A program made the translations under genes and the position numbers. 64,000 nucleotides of DNA from Lachnospiraceae bacterium. GTDB taxonomy: Bacteria; Bacillota; Clostridia; Lachnospirales; Lachnospiraceae. Positions 26,998 to 36,226 of the stretch are shown here, in pieces (positions within the stretch are counted from its first letter, which is position 1; every line of letters starts with the position of its first letter). The notes below the pieces were generated by a model. That model was not told where the DNA came from. It worked only from the letters and a program-made list of their open reading frames with translations, and did not search any database. The stretch lies in assembly GCA_900765975.1 (NCBI GenBank), contig CAAFTS010000123.1:1-64000 (forward strand), in the 5' to 3' direction.

Positions 26998-27555
26998 ATG
27001 ATCGCAGCAGGTGAATTTAAGAACGGTGTGACCGTTGAGATTGATGGAAATATTTATCAGATACTGGAGTTCCAGCATGTAAAACCGGGAAAAGGAGCAG
27101 CTTTCGTTAGAACAAAGCTCAAAAATATCATCAGTGGTGGAGCGGTAGAGAAGACATTCCGTCCGACAGAGAAGTTCCCGAAGGCACACATCGACAGAAA
27201 AGAGATGCAGTATTTGTATCAGGATGGAGATTTGTACAACTTTATGGATGTAGAGACTTATGATCAGATCGCATTGAATTCAGAGGTTGTAGGAGATGCT
27301 CTGAAGTTTGTAAAGGAAAATGAAAATGTTAAGATCTGTTCTCATAAAGGAAATGTATTTTCTGTAGAGCCGCCGTTGTTTGTAGAATTGGCGATTACAG
27401 AGACAGAGCCTGGATTTAAGGGAGATACAGCACAGGGAGCTACAAAGCCTGCTACAGTAGAAACAGGCGCAGTTGTTATGGTTCCATTGTTTGTTGAGAC
27501 AGGAGATGTGCTGAAGATCGATACTCGTACAGGAGAATATCTGTCCAGAGTATAA
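26998..27555 (+). CDS. efp: Elongation factor P
   Basis: A 185-residue, three-barrel protein that helps ribosomes through polyproline stretches. The start [17 protein letters not shown] and the loop [17 protein letters not shown], whose tip lysine is the usual modification site, are typical, as is the C-terminal [14 protein letters not shown] 26998 follows AAGGAGG. It is closed by the terminator at 27597. Confidence 0.97.
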   Translation: MIAAGEFKNGVTVEIDGNIYQILEFQHVKPGKGAAFVRTKLKNIISGGAVEKTFRPTEKFPKAHIDRKEMQYLYQDGDLYNFMDVETYDQIALNSEVVGDALKFVKENENVKICSHKGNVFSVEPPLFVELAITETEPGFKGDTAQGATKPATVETGAVVMVPLFVETGDVLKIDTRTGEYLSRV

Positions 27556-27596
27556 TTGTAGTATATATAACAGGAAAACAGAAGATAAGAACAAGG

Positions 27597-27624
27597 AGAA
27601 TCCGCTTTTGGCGGGTTCTTTTTG
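27597..27624 (+). terminator. Terminator of efp
   Basis: A 9-bp stem (27597-27605 with 27611-27619, one T-G pair), 5-nt loop, followed by a T-run. Confidence 0.85.
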
Positions 27625-27642
27625 TTGCTCTGAAAAAAGAGA

Positions 27643-27671
27643 TTGCATTTTTATTCGAAGTTGGATATAAT
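27643..27671 (+). promoter_or_regulatory. Promoter of the DUF5688 gene
   Basis: TTGCAT (27643-27648), 17 nt and TATAAT (27666-27671). A small dyad, TGGTAC-N5-GTACCA, lies in the leader at 27706-27722. Confidence 0.65.
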
Positions 27672-27770
27672 CAGTTCACATAATATTTTCCAAATCAAAA
27701 AATCTTGGTACATTTCGTACCACATTTCTCATTTTAATTTCAGACGGACGTACAAAAAGAAAGGAAGTTT

Positions 27771-28688
27771 ATGGAATATCAGGAATTTTTGTGCGTTGTA
27801 GAGAAGAAAATGAATCAAAAACTGAAAGGAGGGGTTACTGCAAGTATTCATATCGCGGTCAAGAATAATGGAAAGATTAAACGAGGAATCCTTGTGGAAG
27901 ATCCATCTGTGAATATATCTCCTACGATTTATCTGGAAGATTTTTATGAAAGATTTCAGAAAGGAGAATCGCTGGAAGAGATTACCGATACATTAATGGA
28001 TTTTTATGAGGCTGTGCGGTATGAAAAATCGTGGGACACGACCAGAATGGAAAGCTACGAAGGTATAAAGGATCAGATTGTGTTCAAATTGATTTATAGA
28101 AATCGAAACCAGGAATTGCTGTCGGCAGTTCCCCATTTTGATTTGTTGGATCTAAGCATTGTGTTTTATGTTTTACTTGAAGTGAAACAGGAAGGAACAG
28201 CGACAATGTTGATACGTAAGGAACATTTGAAAAAATGGGGGATTGAAGATAAAGAGTTGTTTTCAACAGCGTGTGCAAATTCTGTGCATCTTCTGCCAGC
28301 GCAATTATATACAATGAAAGAGATTGTGGGAGAGGTGTTTGAACCGGATAAAAAGACGGGAGAGTCGCATAATCTTTTGAAATATCCAGAACAAAAAAAG
28401 CGGGATGTGATGTTTGTACTGACGAATACAATCCGAAGTTTTGGAGCGGCTTGTATGATGTATCCGGGGATACTGGAAACAATAGGCAAGATGCTTGGAG
28501 AGGATTATTATATTCTGCCAAGTAGTATTCATGAGGTGATTATTGTTCCTAAATCTCAAGGGTTTACCCAGAAGGAGATGACGAAGATGGTACAGGAGGT
28601 GAATACAGCTCAGGTGGAAGATGAGGAACAGCTCAGTGATCATGCATATTATTATGATAGAAAAAAGAAACAGCTGATTGGTGAATGA
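27771..28688 (+). CDS. DUF5688-family protein
   Basis: A 305-residue soluble protein resembling the DUF5688 group seen repeatedly in Lachnospiraceae genomes. The opening FLCVVEKKMNQKL, the central PSVNISPTIYLEDFYERF and the late YILPSSIHEVIIVP segment are the parts I recognise as family-like. The function is unknown; no catalytic motif, signal peptide or membrane helix is visible. The gene has its own promoter and is followed by a tRNA-Arg gene about 90 nt downstream. Confidence 0.8.
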   Translation: MEYQEFLCVVEKKMNQKLKGGVTASIHIAVKNNGKIKRGILVEDPSVNISPTIYLEDFYERFQKGESLEEITDTLMDFYEAVRYEKSWDTTRMESYEGIKDQIVFKLIYRNRNQELLSAVPHFDLLDLSIVFYVLLEVKQEGTATMLIRKEHLKKWGIEDKELFSTACANSVHLLPAQLYTMKEIVGEVFEPDKKTGESHNLLKYPEQKKRDVMFVLTNTIRSFGAACMMYPGILETIGKMLGEDYYILPSSIHEVIIVPKSQGFTQKEMTKMVQEVNTAQVEDEEQLSDHAYYYDRKKKQLIGE

Positions 28689-28707
28689 GGAAATAAGGAA
28701 TTCAGTC

Positions 28708-28736
28708 TTTACATTTTGGCAGATTTGTGATAGCAT
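28708..28736 (+). promoter_or_regulatory. Predicted promoter of tRNA-Arg
   Basis: TTTACA (28708-28713), 17 nt and TAGCAT (28731-28736), with an extended TGA before the -10. Transcription would start near 28743, at the left arm of the inverted repeat. Confidence 0.5.
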
Positions 28737-28741
28737 AATTA

Positions 28742-28775
28742 ATGCGTTCGATAACAGGCTTGTTTTCGAACGCAT
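28742..28775. repeat. Perfect inverted repeat in front of tRNA-Arg
   Basis: ATGCGTTCGA at 28742-28751 and TCGAACGCAT at 28766-28775 are exact complements around a 14-nt loop. The right arm ends 6 nt before the tRNA. No T-run follows, so it is not an ordinary terminator. Confidence 0.85.
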
Positions 28776-28781
28776 GATTAT

Positions 28782-28853
28782 ACGTCTGTAGCTCAGTGGA
28801 TAGAGCACTGCCCTCCGGAGGCAGGTGCGGCGGTTCGATCCCGCCCAGACGTG
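28782..28853 (+). tRNA. tRNA-Arg (anticodon CCG)
   Basis: A 72-nt cloverleaf: acceptor stem ACGTCTG/CAGACGT, D-arm with GCTCAGTGGATAGAGC, anticodon stem CTGCC/GGCAG with loop CTCCGGA (anticodon CCG), and a T-arm containing GGTTCGATCCC. The CCA end is not encoded. A run of T follows directly and may end the transcript. Confidence 0.96.
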
Positions 28854-28892
28854 TTTTTTAATACCCATTTTTAGGGAATGATAAGCTGCCGG

Positions 28893-29795
28893 TTAGTTTG
28901 GCAGAATTTTCTTTGTAATCTCTGGATCGAATTTCTTGCTTTTCAGCATCTCAATCTCATACTTGTATGGTGCATAAGATTTTTTCTTATTTTCCGGATC
29001 TGGGATATACGGCGTTTCCAGAATTTTAGGAATTTGTTCAAAATCTTTGTGGTGGACAATGTAGGATAAGGCATCGAAACCGATTTCGCCAAATCCGATG
29101 TTGGCGTGTCTGTCTTTTGCTGCTCCACGTGGATTTTTGCTGTCATTGATATGGAAAACAGCTATTTGATCTTTTCCGAGAATCCGGTCAAACCGGTCTA
29201 TGACTTCATCGAACTGGTGAACAATGTCATATCCGCTGTCATTGGTGTGACAGGTATCGAAACAAACGCGAAGTTTTTCGTTGTATTTTACACCATCATA
29301 GATCGCAGCCAGTTCTTCGAAGGTACGTCCGATCTCTGAACCTTTTCCAGCCATTGTTTCCAGTGCGATGACACAGTCTGTATCCTTTGTAAGGACTTCG
29401 TTTAACCCTTTGATAATCTGAGCAGTTCCAATCTCTGTACCGGCACCGACATGGGCGCCCGGATGGAGGATGAGAGTATGGCTTTTGCAAGCAATTGTGC
29501 GTTCGATTTCTTTTGCCAGAAATTCTACGGCGAGTTCAAAAGTTTCAGGTTTTACGGAATTTCCGAGGTTGATGATATAAGGTGCATGAACAACAATTTC
29601 ATCAATTCCATTTTCTTTCATATATTCCCAGGCGGGATCGATATTTAATTCGCTGATTTCTTTTCGACGTGTATTTTGTGGAGCTCCTGTATAAAACATA
29701 AATGTATTTGCACCGTAAGATACGGCCTCTTTCGCAGAACCGAGCAGCATTTCTTTGCCACTCATTCCAACGTGTGAACCTATTTTCATAGACAT
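28893..29795 (-). CDS. nfo: Deoxyribonuclease IV (AP endonuclease Nfo)
   Basis: A 300-residue enzyme that incises DNA at abasic sites. It follows the Nfo TIM-barrel pattern: [77 protein letters not shown] and the late ILETPYIPD, which together supply the three-zinc site. The start MSMKIG has AAAGG 7 nt upstream. It is transcribed towards tRNA-Arg and away from argS. Confidence 0.95.
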   Translation of the reverse strand: MSMKIGSHVGMSGKEMLLGSAKEAVSYGANTFMFYTGAPQNTRRKEISELNIDPAWEYMKENGIDEIVVHAPYIINLGNSVKPETFELAVEFLAKEIERTIACKSHTLILHPGAHVGAGTEIGTAQIIKGLNEVLTKDTDCVIALETMAGKGSEIGRTFEELAAIYDGVKYNEKLRVCFDTCHTNDSGYDIVHQFDEVIDRFDRILGKDQIAVFHINDSKNPRGAAKDRHANIGFGEIGFDALSYIVHHKDFEQIPKILETPYIPDPENKKKSYAPYKYEIEMLKSKKFDPEITKKILPN

Positions 29796-29825
29796 TACCT
29801 AACCTTTCTAAAATATGTGAAACAC

Positions 29826-29854
29826 TTGCTAGAATTGATTATAAATGATAAAAT
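29826..29854 (+). promoter_or_regulatory. Predicted argS promoter
   Basis: TTGCTA (29826-29831), 17 nt and TAAAAT (29849-29854), with an extended TGA before the -10. Confidence 0.55.
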
Positions 29855-29907
29855 AGCAAAGGAAAAGTGAAATTATGAAAATATAGAAATACGGAGAGTG
29901 AACAAAC

Positions 29908-31674
29908 GTGAAAACATTGTTAAACCTGATAACAAAAGAGATGGAGGAGGCTTTTTTGGCAGCAGAATATGATGCCTCTTATGCCAAAGTGACATTGTCA
30001 AACCGGCCGGATTTATGTGAGTACCAGTGTAATGGTGCGATGGCGGCTGCGAAGACTTATCACAAAGCTCCGATTATGATAGCAAATGATGTTGTTGCCA
30101 AGCTACAGGACAGTGCATGTTTTGAAGTGGCAGAGGCAGTGAATCCGGGATTTATTAATTTAAAAGTAAAGCCGTCTTTTGTAGCAGAATTTTTGAATCA
30201 GATGGCAGCAGATTCCCAGCTGGGTGTGGAAATGGCTGAAGAGCCGAAGATGATTATGATCGATTACGGCGGACCGAATGTGGCGAAGCCACTCCACGTA
30301 GGACATTTGCGTTCTGCAATTATCGGGGAAAGTGTAAAAAGAATTTTAAGATATAAAGGCCATAAAGTAGTGGGAGATATTCATTTGGGAGACTGGGGAT
30401 ACCAGATGGGACTGATTATTACAGAGTTGAAGAAACGTCAGCCGGAATTGCCGTACTTTGATGAGTCATTTGAAGGAGAATATCCGGAGAAAGCACCTTT
30501 TACAATTGGAGAACTGGAGGAGATTTATCCTACAGCCAGTGCTTATGCAAAAGAACACGAGGATTATAGAGAGCAGGCATTACAGGCTACCTTCCTGTTG
30601 CAGAATGGACACCGGGGATATCGTGCAATCTGGAAACATATTATGCACGTATCAGTAGAAGATTTAAAGAAGAATTACAAGAATCTAAATGTAGAGTTCG
30701 ATTTGTGGAAGGGTGAGGCTGACGCACAGAAATATATTCCGGATATGGTAGAGATGCTGAAAGAGAAAGGTTTTGCACACTATGATCAGGGTGCTCTGGT
30801 AGTAGATGTTCAGGAAGAGACAGATAAAAAGGAAGTTCCTCCATGTATGATTCTGAAGTCTGACGGAGCTGCACTTTATGACACGACAGACCTTGCAACT
30901 TTGGTTGAAAGAGAAGAACTCTATCAGCCAGATGAAGTGATCTATGTGGTAGATAAACGACAGGAACTGCACTTTGTGCAGGTCTTCCGCTGTGCGAAGA
31001 AGACGGGGATAGTGCGTCCAGAGACAGAGTTGAAGTTTTTGGGATTCGGTACTATGAATGGAAAAGACGGAAAACCGTTTAAGACAAGAGAAGGCGGGGT
31101 TATGCGTCTGGAAAATCTGATTCGCGAGATTAATGAAGAGATGCTCAAGAAGATTATGGAGAACCGGACCGTGACAGAGGAAGAGGCGAGAAAAACCGCA
31201 GAGACTGTCGGTATGGCGGCAATCAAGTACGGAGATTTGTCGAATCAGGCATCCAAAGACTATGTATTTGATGTAGACCGGTTTACTTCTTTCGAAGGTA
31301 ATACCGGACCGTATATTTTGTATACAATTGTTCGAATTAAATCTATTTTAAATAAATATAAAGAAACAGGTGCACGTGTTGAAAATCTTCAGATTCGCGA
31401 GGCAGAAGGAGAATTTGAAAAGGCTCTTATGCTGGAAACTGCAAAATTTAATGATATGGTAAATGTAGTGAGTGAGGAGATCGCACCGCATAAGATTTGT
31501 TCCTATATTTATGATACTGCAAATGCATTTAACAAGTTTTATCATGAGACAAAGATTCTTTCAGAAGAAAATGAAACAAAACGAGAAGGATATATTGCGC
31601 TCTTGAAACTGACAAAGGAAGTGCTGGAAACCTGTATCGATTTACTTGGCTTTGATGCGCCGGAGAGAATGTAA
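29908..31674 (+). CDS. argS: Arginine--tRNA ligase
   Basis: A 588-residue class I synthetase. The HIGH motif reads HVGHL in GGPNVAKPLHVGHLRS; the KMSK region is degenerate, as usual for ArgRS, around TMNGKDGKPFKTREGG. The N-terminal Add-1 domain and the C-terminal DALR anticodon domain (YIYDTANAFNKFYHETKIL) are present. The start is GTG 29908. It is followed after 3 nt by an AlaX-like editing protein, so the two are in one operon. Confidence 0.96.
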   Translation: MKTLLNLITKEMEEAFLAAEYDASYAKVTLSNRPDLCEYQCNGAMAAAKTYHKAPIMIANDVVAKLQDSACFEVAEAVNPGFINLKVKPSFVAEFLNQMAADSQLGVEMAEEPKMIMIDYGGPNVAKPLHVGHLRSAIIGESVKRILRYKGHKVVGDIHLGDWGYQMGLIITELKKRQPELPYFDESFEGEYPEKAPFTIGELEEIYPTASAYAKEHEDYREQALQATFLLQNGHRGYRAIWKHIMHVSVEDLKKNYKNLNVEFDLWKGEADAQKYIPDMVEMLKEKGFAHYDQGALVVDVQEETDKKEVPPCMILKSDGAALYDTTDLATLVEREELYQPDEVIYVVDKRQELHFVQVFRCAKKTGIVRPETELKFLGFGTMNGKDGKPFKTREGGVMRLENLIREINEEMLKKIMENRTVTEEEARKTAETVGMAAIKYGDLSNQASKDYVFDVDRFTSFEGNTGPYILYTIVRIKSILNKYKETGARVENLQIREAEGEFEKALMLETAKFNDMVNVVSEEIAPHKICSYIYDTANAFNKFYHETKILSEENETKREGYIALLKLTKEVLETCIDLLGFDAPERM

Positions 31675-31677
31675 GTT

Positions 31678-32850
31678 ATGACAGAAAAGTTATTTTATGA
31701 AGATAGCCATCTGAAACAATTTACAGCAGTAGTTCAGGAATGTTTGAAATCAGGGGACAGATATCAAGTTGTATTGAATCGTACAGCGTTTTTTCCGGAA
31801 GGTGGCGGTCAGTATGCTGATACGGGCATGTTGGAAGAGGTGCATGTGCTTGATGTACAGGAGAAGGATGGAACCATCTATCATCTTACAGATGGAGAAC
31901 TGATTCCGGGTACCGAAGTAACAGGTAGGATTGACTGGGAAGAACGTTTTATGAAGATGCAGCAGCATACAGGAGAGCATATTGTGTCAGGACTTGTCCA
32001 TGCAAGATTTGGCTATCGAAACGTTGGATTTCATTTGGGGACGACAGACTGTACGATGGACTTTAACGGAGAAATCAAAAAAGAAGAGCTGTTGGAGATT
32101 GAATTAGAGGCTAACAAGGCTGTGATTCAGAATCTGGATGTGATTGTAACATATCCGTCTGTGGAAGAATTGGAATCATTAGAATACCGCAGCAAGATTG
32201 AGATTGAAGGTCAGGTAAGAATTGTGACAATTCCGGGATATGATGTGTGCGCATGCTGCGCACCGCATGTGAGTAAAACTGGAGAAATTGGTCAGATCAA
32301 GCTCACTAATGTACAGAGATATAAAGGCGGTGTGCGTGTGACCATGCTGTGTGGATTTCGTGCGCTGGCAGACTACAACCGGAAGTTGCAAGCAGCAAGA
32401 CAGATTTCGGCGGCATTATGTGCAAAAGAAGACGAGACAGCAGAGGCGGTTGTACATTTGCAGGAAGAATGTGCACAGTGGAAACAACGCGTATTAAATC
32501 TGCAGAAGGATCTCCTTAGTTATAAAGCAAAGGAGGTTGATGATACAGAGGATGCCGTCTGCCTTTTCGAACCGGAGCTGGAAGGAGAGGCGCCTCGTTT
32601 TCTGATGAATCAAGTGCTAGATGCCGGGCATGGCGTATGTGCGGTTTTCTCGGGCGGAAAAGACGAGAAGTATCGCTATGTAATCGGAAGCAGACAGTTG
32701 GATCTGCGAAAGCTGGTAAAAGAACTGAATATGGAATTTCAGGGACGAGGCGGTGGAAAGCCGGAGATGGTGCAAGGATCCCTGCATGGAAAACAAGATG
32801 AGTTGAGGGTGTGGATGAAAGAGAAAGTGAGGATATTGGAAAATGAATAG
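31678..32850 (+). CDS. AlaX-type alanyl-tRNA editing protein (with DHHA1 domain)
   Basis: A 390-residue protein lacking a synthetase catalytic domain. The N-terminal part resembles the second half of alanyl-tRNA synthetase: FFPEGGGQYADTG, the editing zinc site QQHTGEHI and CACCAPHV. A coiled segment (about 235-285) precedes a C-terminal DHHA1-like domain (FSGGKDEKYRYVIG, GRGGGKPEMVQG). It matches long AlaX proteins that hydrolyse mischarged Ser- or Gly-tRNA-Ala. It overlaps the next gene by 8 nt. Confidence 0.9.
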   Translation: MTEKLFYEDSHLKQFTAVVQECLKSGDRYQVVLNRTAFFPEGGGQYADTGMLEEVHVLDVQEKDGTIYHLTDGELIPGTEVTGRIDWEERFMKMQQHTGEHIVSGLVHARFGYRNVGFHLGTTDCTMDFNGEIKKEELLEIELEANKAVIQNLDVIVTYPSVEELESLEYRSKIEIEGQVRIVTIPGYDVCACCAPHVSKTGEIGQIKLTNVQRYKGGVRVTMLCGFRALADYNRKLQAARQISAALCAKEDETAEAVVHLQEECAQWKQRVLNLQKDLLSYKAKEVDDTEDAVCLFEPELEGEAPRFLMNQVLDAGHGVCAVFSGGKDEKYRYVIGSRQLDLRKLVKELNMEFQGRGGGKPEMVQGSLHGKQDELRVWMKEKVRILENE

Positions 32851-33727
32851 AACGCCACAGTCAAAGCGATTTTGGAGAATTCTGGGGCCAATTCTGGTTT
32901 ATTTCGGAATTCAGTTTGTCGGGCAGGTGATTGTGCAGACAGTTGTTTTGGCAACACATATGCAGGATTTGGTTGGTATGATGCAATCTGCACAGACGGA
33001 ATCTTATCCGGAAGTAGTAGCAGCTCTTTCGGTAAAAATGATGGAGTGGATGATGGAATATCAGAGTCTTATTTCTGGTTTTCTAGCATTGTGTACAATT
33101 CCACTGCCGGTATTTTTGTTCTGGCGTGACCGAAAAATGGAGCGGGCGGTGCAGTTGCCGGTGAATAAGGTGGCCCCACTGAAAAAGTATATCTGGATCT
33201 TGCTATTTGGGGTGGCTTTTTGTGTTGGGATGAACGTGGTGATGGTTATGAGCGGTCTGGTTATGAAGGATGTAACCTTTTTGAATGTTTCAAAAGCGCT
33301 GTATTCTGAGAGTATGGGCGTAATGCTTGTGTGCCAGGGATTGATCGTGCCAATTGCAGAAGAGTGGATGTTCCGAGGGGTTTTATATAGACGATGCAGA
33401 GAGCAGATGAAATTCTGGGGTGCTGCGTTTTCTGTCTCTTTATTCTTTGCATTTGTCCATGGTTCTGTAACACAGATAGCATATACGCTGATATTGGGAA
33501 TCTTCCTTGCATATATTTATGAAAAGTTCGGCTCGCTGAAAGCACCGATATTTCTGCATATTTTGGTGAACTCGATTTCGATTGTTCTTACAAAGAAAGA
33601 ATTACTGATCTGGTTGTGTTCAGACTTTATGAGAATGGCTGTGTGCGTGATAGGATGCGCATTTATTGGTGCAGTGGCATATGTGGAAATACGAAAAATA
33701 GACGAAAAACCAGAGGTTTTTGTTTAA
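32843..33727 (+). CDS. CPBP/CAAX-type intramembrane metalloprotease
   Basis: A 294-residue membrane protein with about seven to eight helices. The ABI/CPBP signature is clear: EEWMFRGVLYRR, FAFVHGS and HILVNS (Glu-Glu, Arg and His residues of the membrane-embedded metal site). Its substrate is unknown; relatives process peptides or give immunity to bacteriocins. The start overlaps the end of the AlaX-like gene by 8 nt. The editing link is probably transcriptional, not functional. Confidence 0.88.
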   Translation: MNRTPQSKRFWRILGPILVYFGIQFVGQVIVQTVVLATHMQDLVGMMQSAQTESYPEVVAALSVKMMEWMMEYQSLISGFLALCTIPLPVFLFWRDRKMERAVQLPVNKVAPLKKYIWILLFGVAFCVGMNVVMVMSGLVMKDVTFLNVSKALYSESMGVMLVCQGLIVPIAEEWMFRGVLYRRCREQMKFWGAAFSVSLFFAFVHGSVTQIAYTLILGIFLAYIYEKFGSLKAPIFLHILVNSISIVLTKKELLIWLCSDFMRMAVCVIGCAFIGAVAYVEIRKIDEKPEVFV

Positions 33728-33741
33728 ATTTTCAGAAAAAT
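33727..33741. promoter_or_regulatory. Candidate CodY box
   Basis: AATTTTCAGAAAAAT matches the 15-bp CodY consensus AATTTTCWGAAAATT at 14 positions. It overlaps the probable -35 and spacer region of the promoter for the cytidylate-kinase-like gene (-10 TATACT at 33746-33751). CodY is encoded in this window. Chance matches in AT-rich DNA are possible. Confidence 0.55.
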
Positions 33742-33826
33742 AATGTATACTGTACCTATAAGGCAGAATGATCTACTTGATTCTGTACAGACAGGGGTGA
33801 CGATGGGCACGAAAGGAGTGACTTCG

Positions 33827-34456
33827 ATGACAGATAATATCATTATTACAATCGGCAGGCAGTTTGGAAGTGGTGGACATGAAATCGGCAATCGATTATC
33901 AAAGCGGCTGGATATCCCGTTATACGATCATAATTTGATCAAGATGGCGGCGAAAGAGCTAAATATTACACCGGAGATGGCTCAGAAGGTAGATGAATCC
34001 GTTCTGGAACATTATATGTCATCTGCGATTTTAGGGTCAGGAGACTACATTATGTTTATGAATGGTCAGGAGTTTGAAGAGCCATTGTCAGATCAGGTGT
34101 TTGAAATGCAGACGCAGATTATTCAGAAGATGGCGAAGAGAAGTTCCTGTATTATAGTAGGGCGTTGTGCGGATTATATTCTGGGAGATTATTCAAATTG
34201 TATCAACGCATTTATTTATGCATATAAAGAAGATCGAATTCGCAGAATTATGAAACTTTATAATCTGACTGAGCGTCAGGCGTGGGATAAGATTAAGAAG
34301 GTTGACCGTACAAGAAAGGCATACTATGAAGAACATACAAAGCGTGATTGGGGAAGTATCGAGGCGCATCAGATGTTGTTCAATGCAAGTTTGTTAGGTT
34401 TGGATGGAGTCGTAGATGCATTAGAAGGTATTTATAAAAAGTGGAATGGGCAGTGA
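33827..34456 (+). CDS. Cytidylate kinase-like family protein
   Basis: A 209-residue protein of the cytidylate-kinase-like (CMK2) group. The P-loop reads ITIGRQFGSGGHEIG and is followed by LSKRLDIPLYDHNLI, CIIVGRCADYIL and a lid region with RIRRIMKLYNLTERQAW. These proteins are common in clostridia in addition to the standard Cmk, and the true substrate is not established. ATG 33827 is chosen for AAAGGAG 8 nt upstream; the open frame begins at 33743 but its first 28 residues cover promoter sequence. The stop codon lies inside the terminator stem. Confidence 0.85.
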   Translation: MTDNIIITIGRQFGSGGHEIGNRLSKRLDIPLYDHNLIKMAAKELNITPEMAQKVDESVLEHYMSSAILGSGDYIMFMNGQEFEEPLSDQVFEMQTQIIQKMAKRSSCIIVGRCADYILGDYSNCINAFIYAYKEDRIRRIMKLYNLTERQAWDKIKKVDRTRKAYYEEHTKRDWGSIEAHQMLFNASLLGLDGVVDALEGIYKKWNGQ

Positions 34457-34479
34457 TTACTGCCCATTCCACTTTTTTT
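34441..34479. terminator. Bidirectional terminator spanning a stop codon
   Basis: A perfect 14-bp stem (34441-34454 with 34459-34472), loop GATT, flanked by A-run and T-run, so it works on both strands. The stop codon of the kinase-like gene (34454-34456) is part of the stem and loop. Confidence 0.93.
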
Positions 34480-34485
34480 AACTAT

Positions 34486-35403
34486 TTATAGAAAAAATCC
34501 TGCAACAAATGCAATGAAAGGAATTGTAAAGATGGATAAAACAGTTGTAAAGGCAAACAGTTCTGAGGCGTATTTGTAATTTTTTTCAAAGCGAATTGCC
34601 ATCATGGTGAGCGTTGTTGCTGTTGGACAAGAGGCTGCGATTAGTATGGTGTATGCCACGTTATAGTTTATACGAAAGATAACGAGGAAAAGCAGGACTG
34701 TAAGTGGTACGACAATTAATTTGATTAAGCTGACGTAATAGATTTTCAGGTTGCTGAAAATCTTTTTTAAATCTGCCTGTGCAACCGAAAGTCCGGCGAT
34801 GATCATGGCGAGCGGAGTGTTCATATCTGCAATATATTCCATTGAGTCCAAGAGAACACCGGGGAGTCGTATCTGCAAAAAGAAAAGGAGCGCGCCGATG
34901 ACAGTACCGATGACCATGGGAGAGGTTACACCTTCTTTTAAACGGGTAAGAGAGAACTGGCCTTCTAAAAGAGCTAGACCATGAGTCCATGACAACAGGT
35001 TGAAGACAGTTAGGTAGGCTGTCAGATAGAAGACGCCTTCGCTTCCTAAAACACTGTATATCAGAGGAATTCCCATAAAACCACAGTTGGAATATACAGA
35101 GCCAAAACGGTCGATTGCATAATCTACGTTCCCTTTTTGGCGGATTGCAATACGCGCAATAAAGATACCGATCATGTGTGTGGCGAATGCGGCAACAAAT
35201 GCCAGTAGAAGTCCTTTTACCAGGTACGGATCGTAATCTGTCTGATAGGTAGTGACAATTAGGCAAGGATTGACAACCATCAAAAGAAGATTGGAGAGGT
35301 TGCGGTTTCCTTCTTGGTTTAAGAGTTTGATTCGGTAGCAGAAAACGGCTAAAACCATAATTACTACCATTTTGACAAGTTGGTTAAAAATCAGAATAAA
35401 CAT
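34486..35403 (-). CDS. AEC-family transporter (auxin efflux carrier-like)
   Basis: A 305-residue membrane protein with about ten helices in the two-fold pattern of the AEC family. Typical elements are the NPCLIVTTYQ segment in helix 2, YSNCGFMGIPLIYSVLG, and TPLAMIIAGLSVA at the start of the second repeat. Bacterial members carry malonate, malate or other organic acids; the substrate here is unknown. It follows pduL on the same strand by 37 nt, so an organic-acid link is possible. Confidence 0.88.
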   Translation of the reverse strand: MFILIFNQLVKMVVIMVLAVFCYRIKLLNQEGNRNLSNLLLMVVNPCLIVTTYQTDYDPYLVKGLLLAFVAAFATHMIGIFIARIAIRQKGNVDYAIDRFGSVYSNCGFMGIPLIYSVLGSEGVFYLTAYLTVFNLLSWTHGLALLEGQFSLTRLKEGVTSPMVIGTVIGALLFFLQIRLPGVLLDSMEYIADMNTPLAMIIAGLSVAQADLKKIFSNLKIYYVSLIKLIVVPLTVLLFLVIFRINYNVAYTILIAASCPTATTLTMMAIRFEKNYKYASELFAFTTVLSIFTIPFIAFVAGFFL

Positions 35404-35440
35404 AATATTTCAAAATCCTTTGCTAAATGTAAAATTGAGA

Positions 35441-36088
35441 TTAAAGAGAACGATTGATTCCAAGTTGTAGTTCTTCCGCCCAAGACTGTAGATTATAAGT
35501 ATGTCCATCGAAAAGTTTTAATATAACTCCGTATGGATCTTCTTCGTTTGCAAAAGCGTTTGCTTCGTCAGTGTCAACATGCATAGCAAGCCGGAAAGAG
35601 GGGCTGACGCGAACGACTACATCGGAAAAAATCAAAGAACGTTCGTAACTTGTAGTGATGACAAAGACAATGTCATTGTCCTTGACGCGCGCACGCGCTG
35701 CATCTAATGGAGTCATATGAATATGGCGCTTTGCAACAATCACACCTTTGTCTAATTTAAGTTGTCCGGTAGGACCGATCAGGGTACAGCCCGGAGTGTC
35801 TTCAATATCGCCGGATTGGCGGATAATGCTGGGGATACCTAATTTACGTGCATCGGTGACAGAGATTTCAACCTGAGTTTCAGAACGGCAGGGGCCTAAT
35901 ATGATGACATTTTCCAGACGGTTTTTAGGCCCGACAATGGTTAGACGCTCTTCGCAGGCATATTGTCCCGGCTGACTCAAATCTTTTTTATAATGCATCT
36001 TTGCGTCCACTCCAAATAAGATTTTAAAATCTTTTTGGGAAAGATGGATGTGTCTTGCGGAAGTTTCAATTGGTATTTTCAGACTCAT
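35441..36088 (-). CDS. pduL: PduL-type phosphate acyltransferase
   Basis: A 215-residue enzyme that interconverts acyl-CoA and acyl phosphate. Zinc-binding motifs appear as ARHIHLS near the N terminus, KRHIHMTPLDA in the middle and MHVDTDEANA towards the end. There is no N-terminal encapsulation peptide and no microcompartment gene nearby, so it is likely a cytosolic phosphotransacetylase. The ATG at 36088 with GAGGG upstream is chosen; the frame extends 8 codons further. It is divergent from spoVT and followed by the AEC transporter. Confidence 0.88.
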   Translation of the reverse strand: MSLKIPIETSARHIHLSQKDFKILFGVDAKMHYKKDLSQPGQYACEERLTIVGPKNRLENVIILGPCRSETQVEISVTDARKLGIPSIIRQSGDIEDTPGCTLIGPTGQLKLDKGVIVAKRHIHMTPLDAARARVKDNDIVFVITTSYERSLIFSDVVVRVSPSFRLAMHVDTDEANAFANEEDPYGVILKLFDGHTYNLQSWAEELQLGINRSL

Positions 36089-36226
36089 AGATGTTCCCTC
36101 TCTCGTTGACAATAATATTTTATTCTAACAGAACGCGCTCGGTTTTTCAATAGAATGAATAAAATTCTATTTTTTACAGATACTATTCCCATAATTGGAA
36201 AGTATCGGAAATGGAGGAAGATAGAT

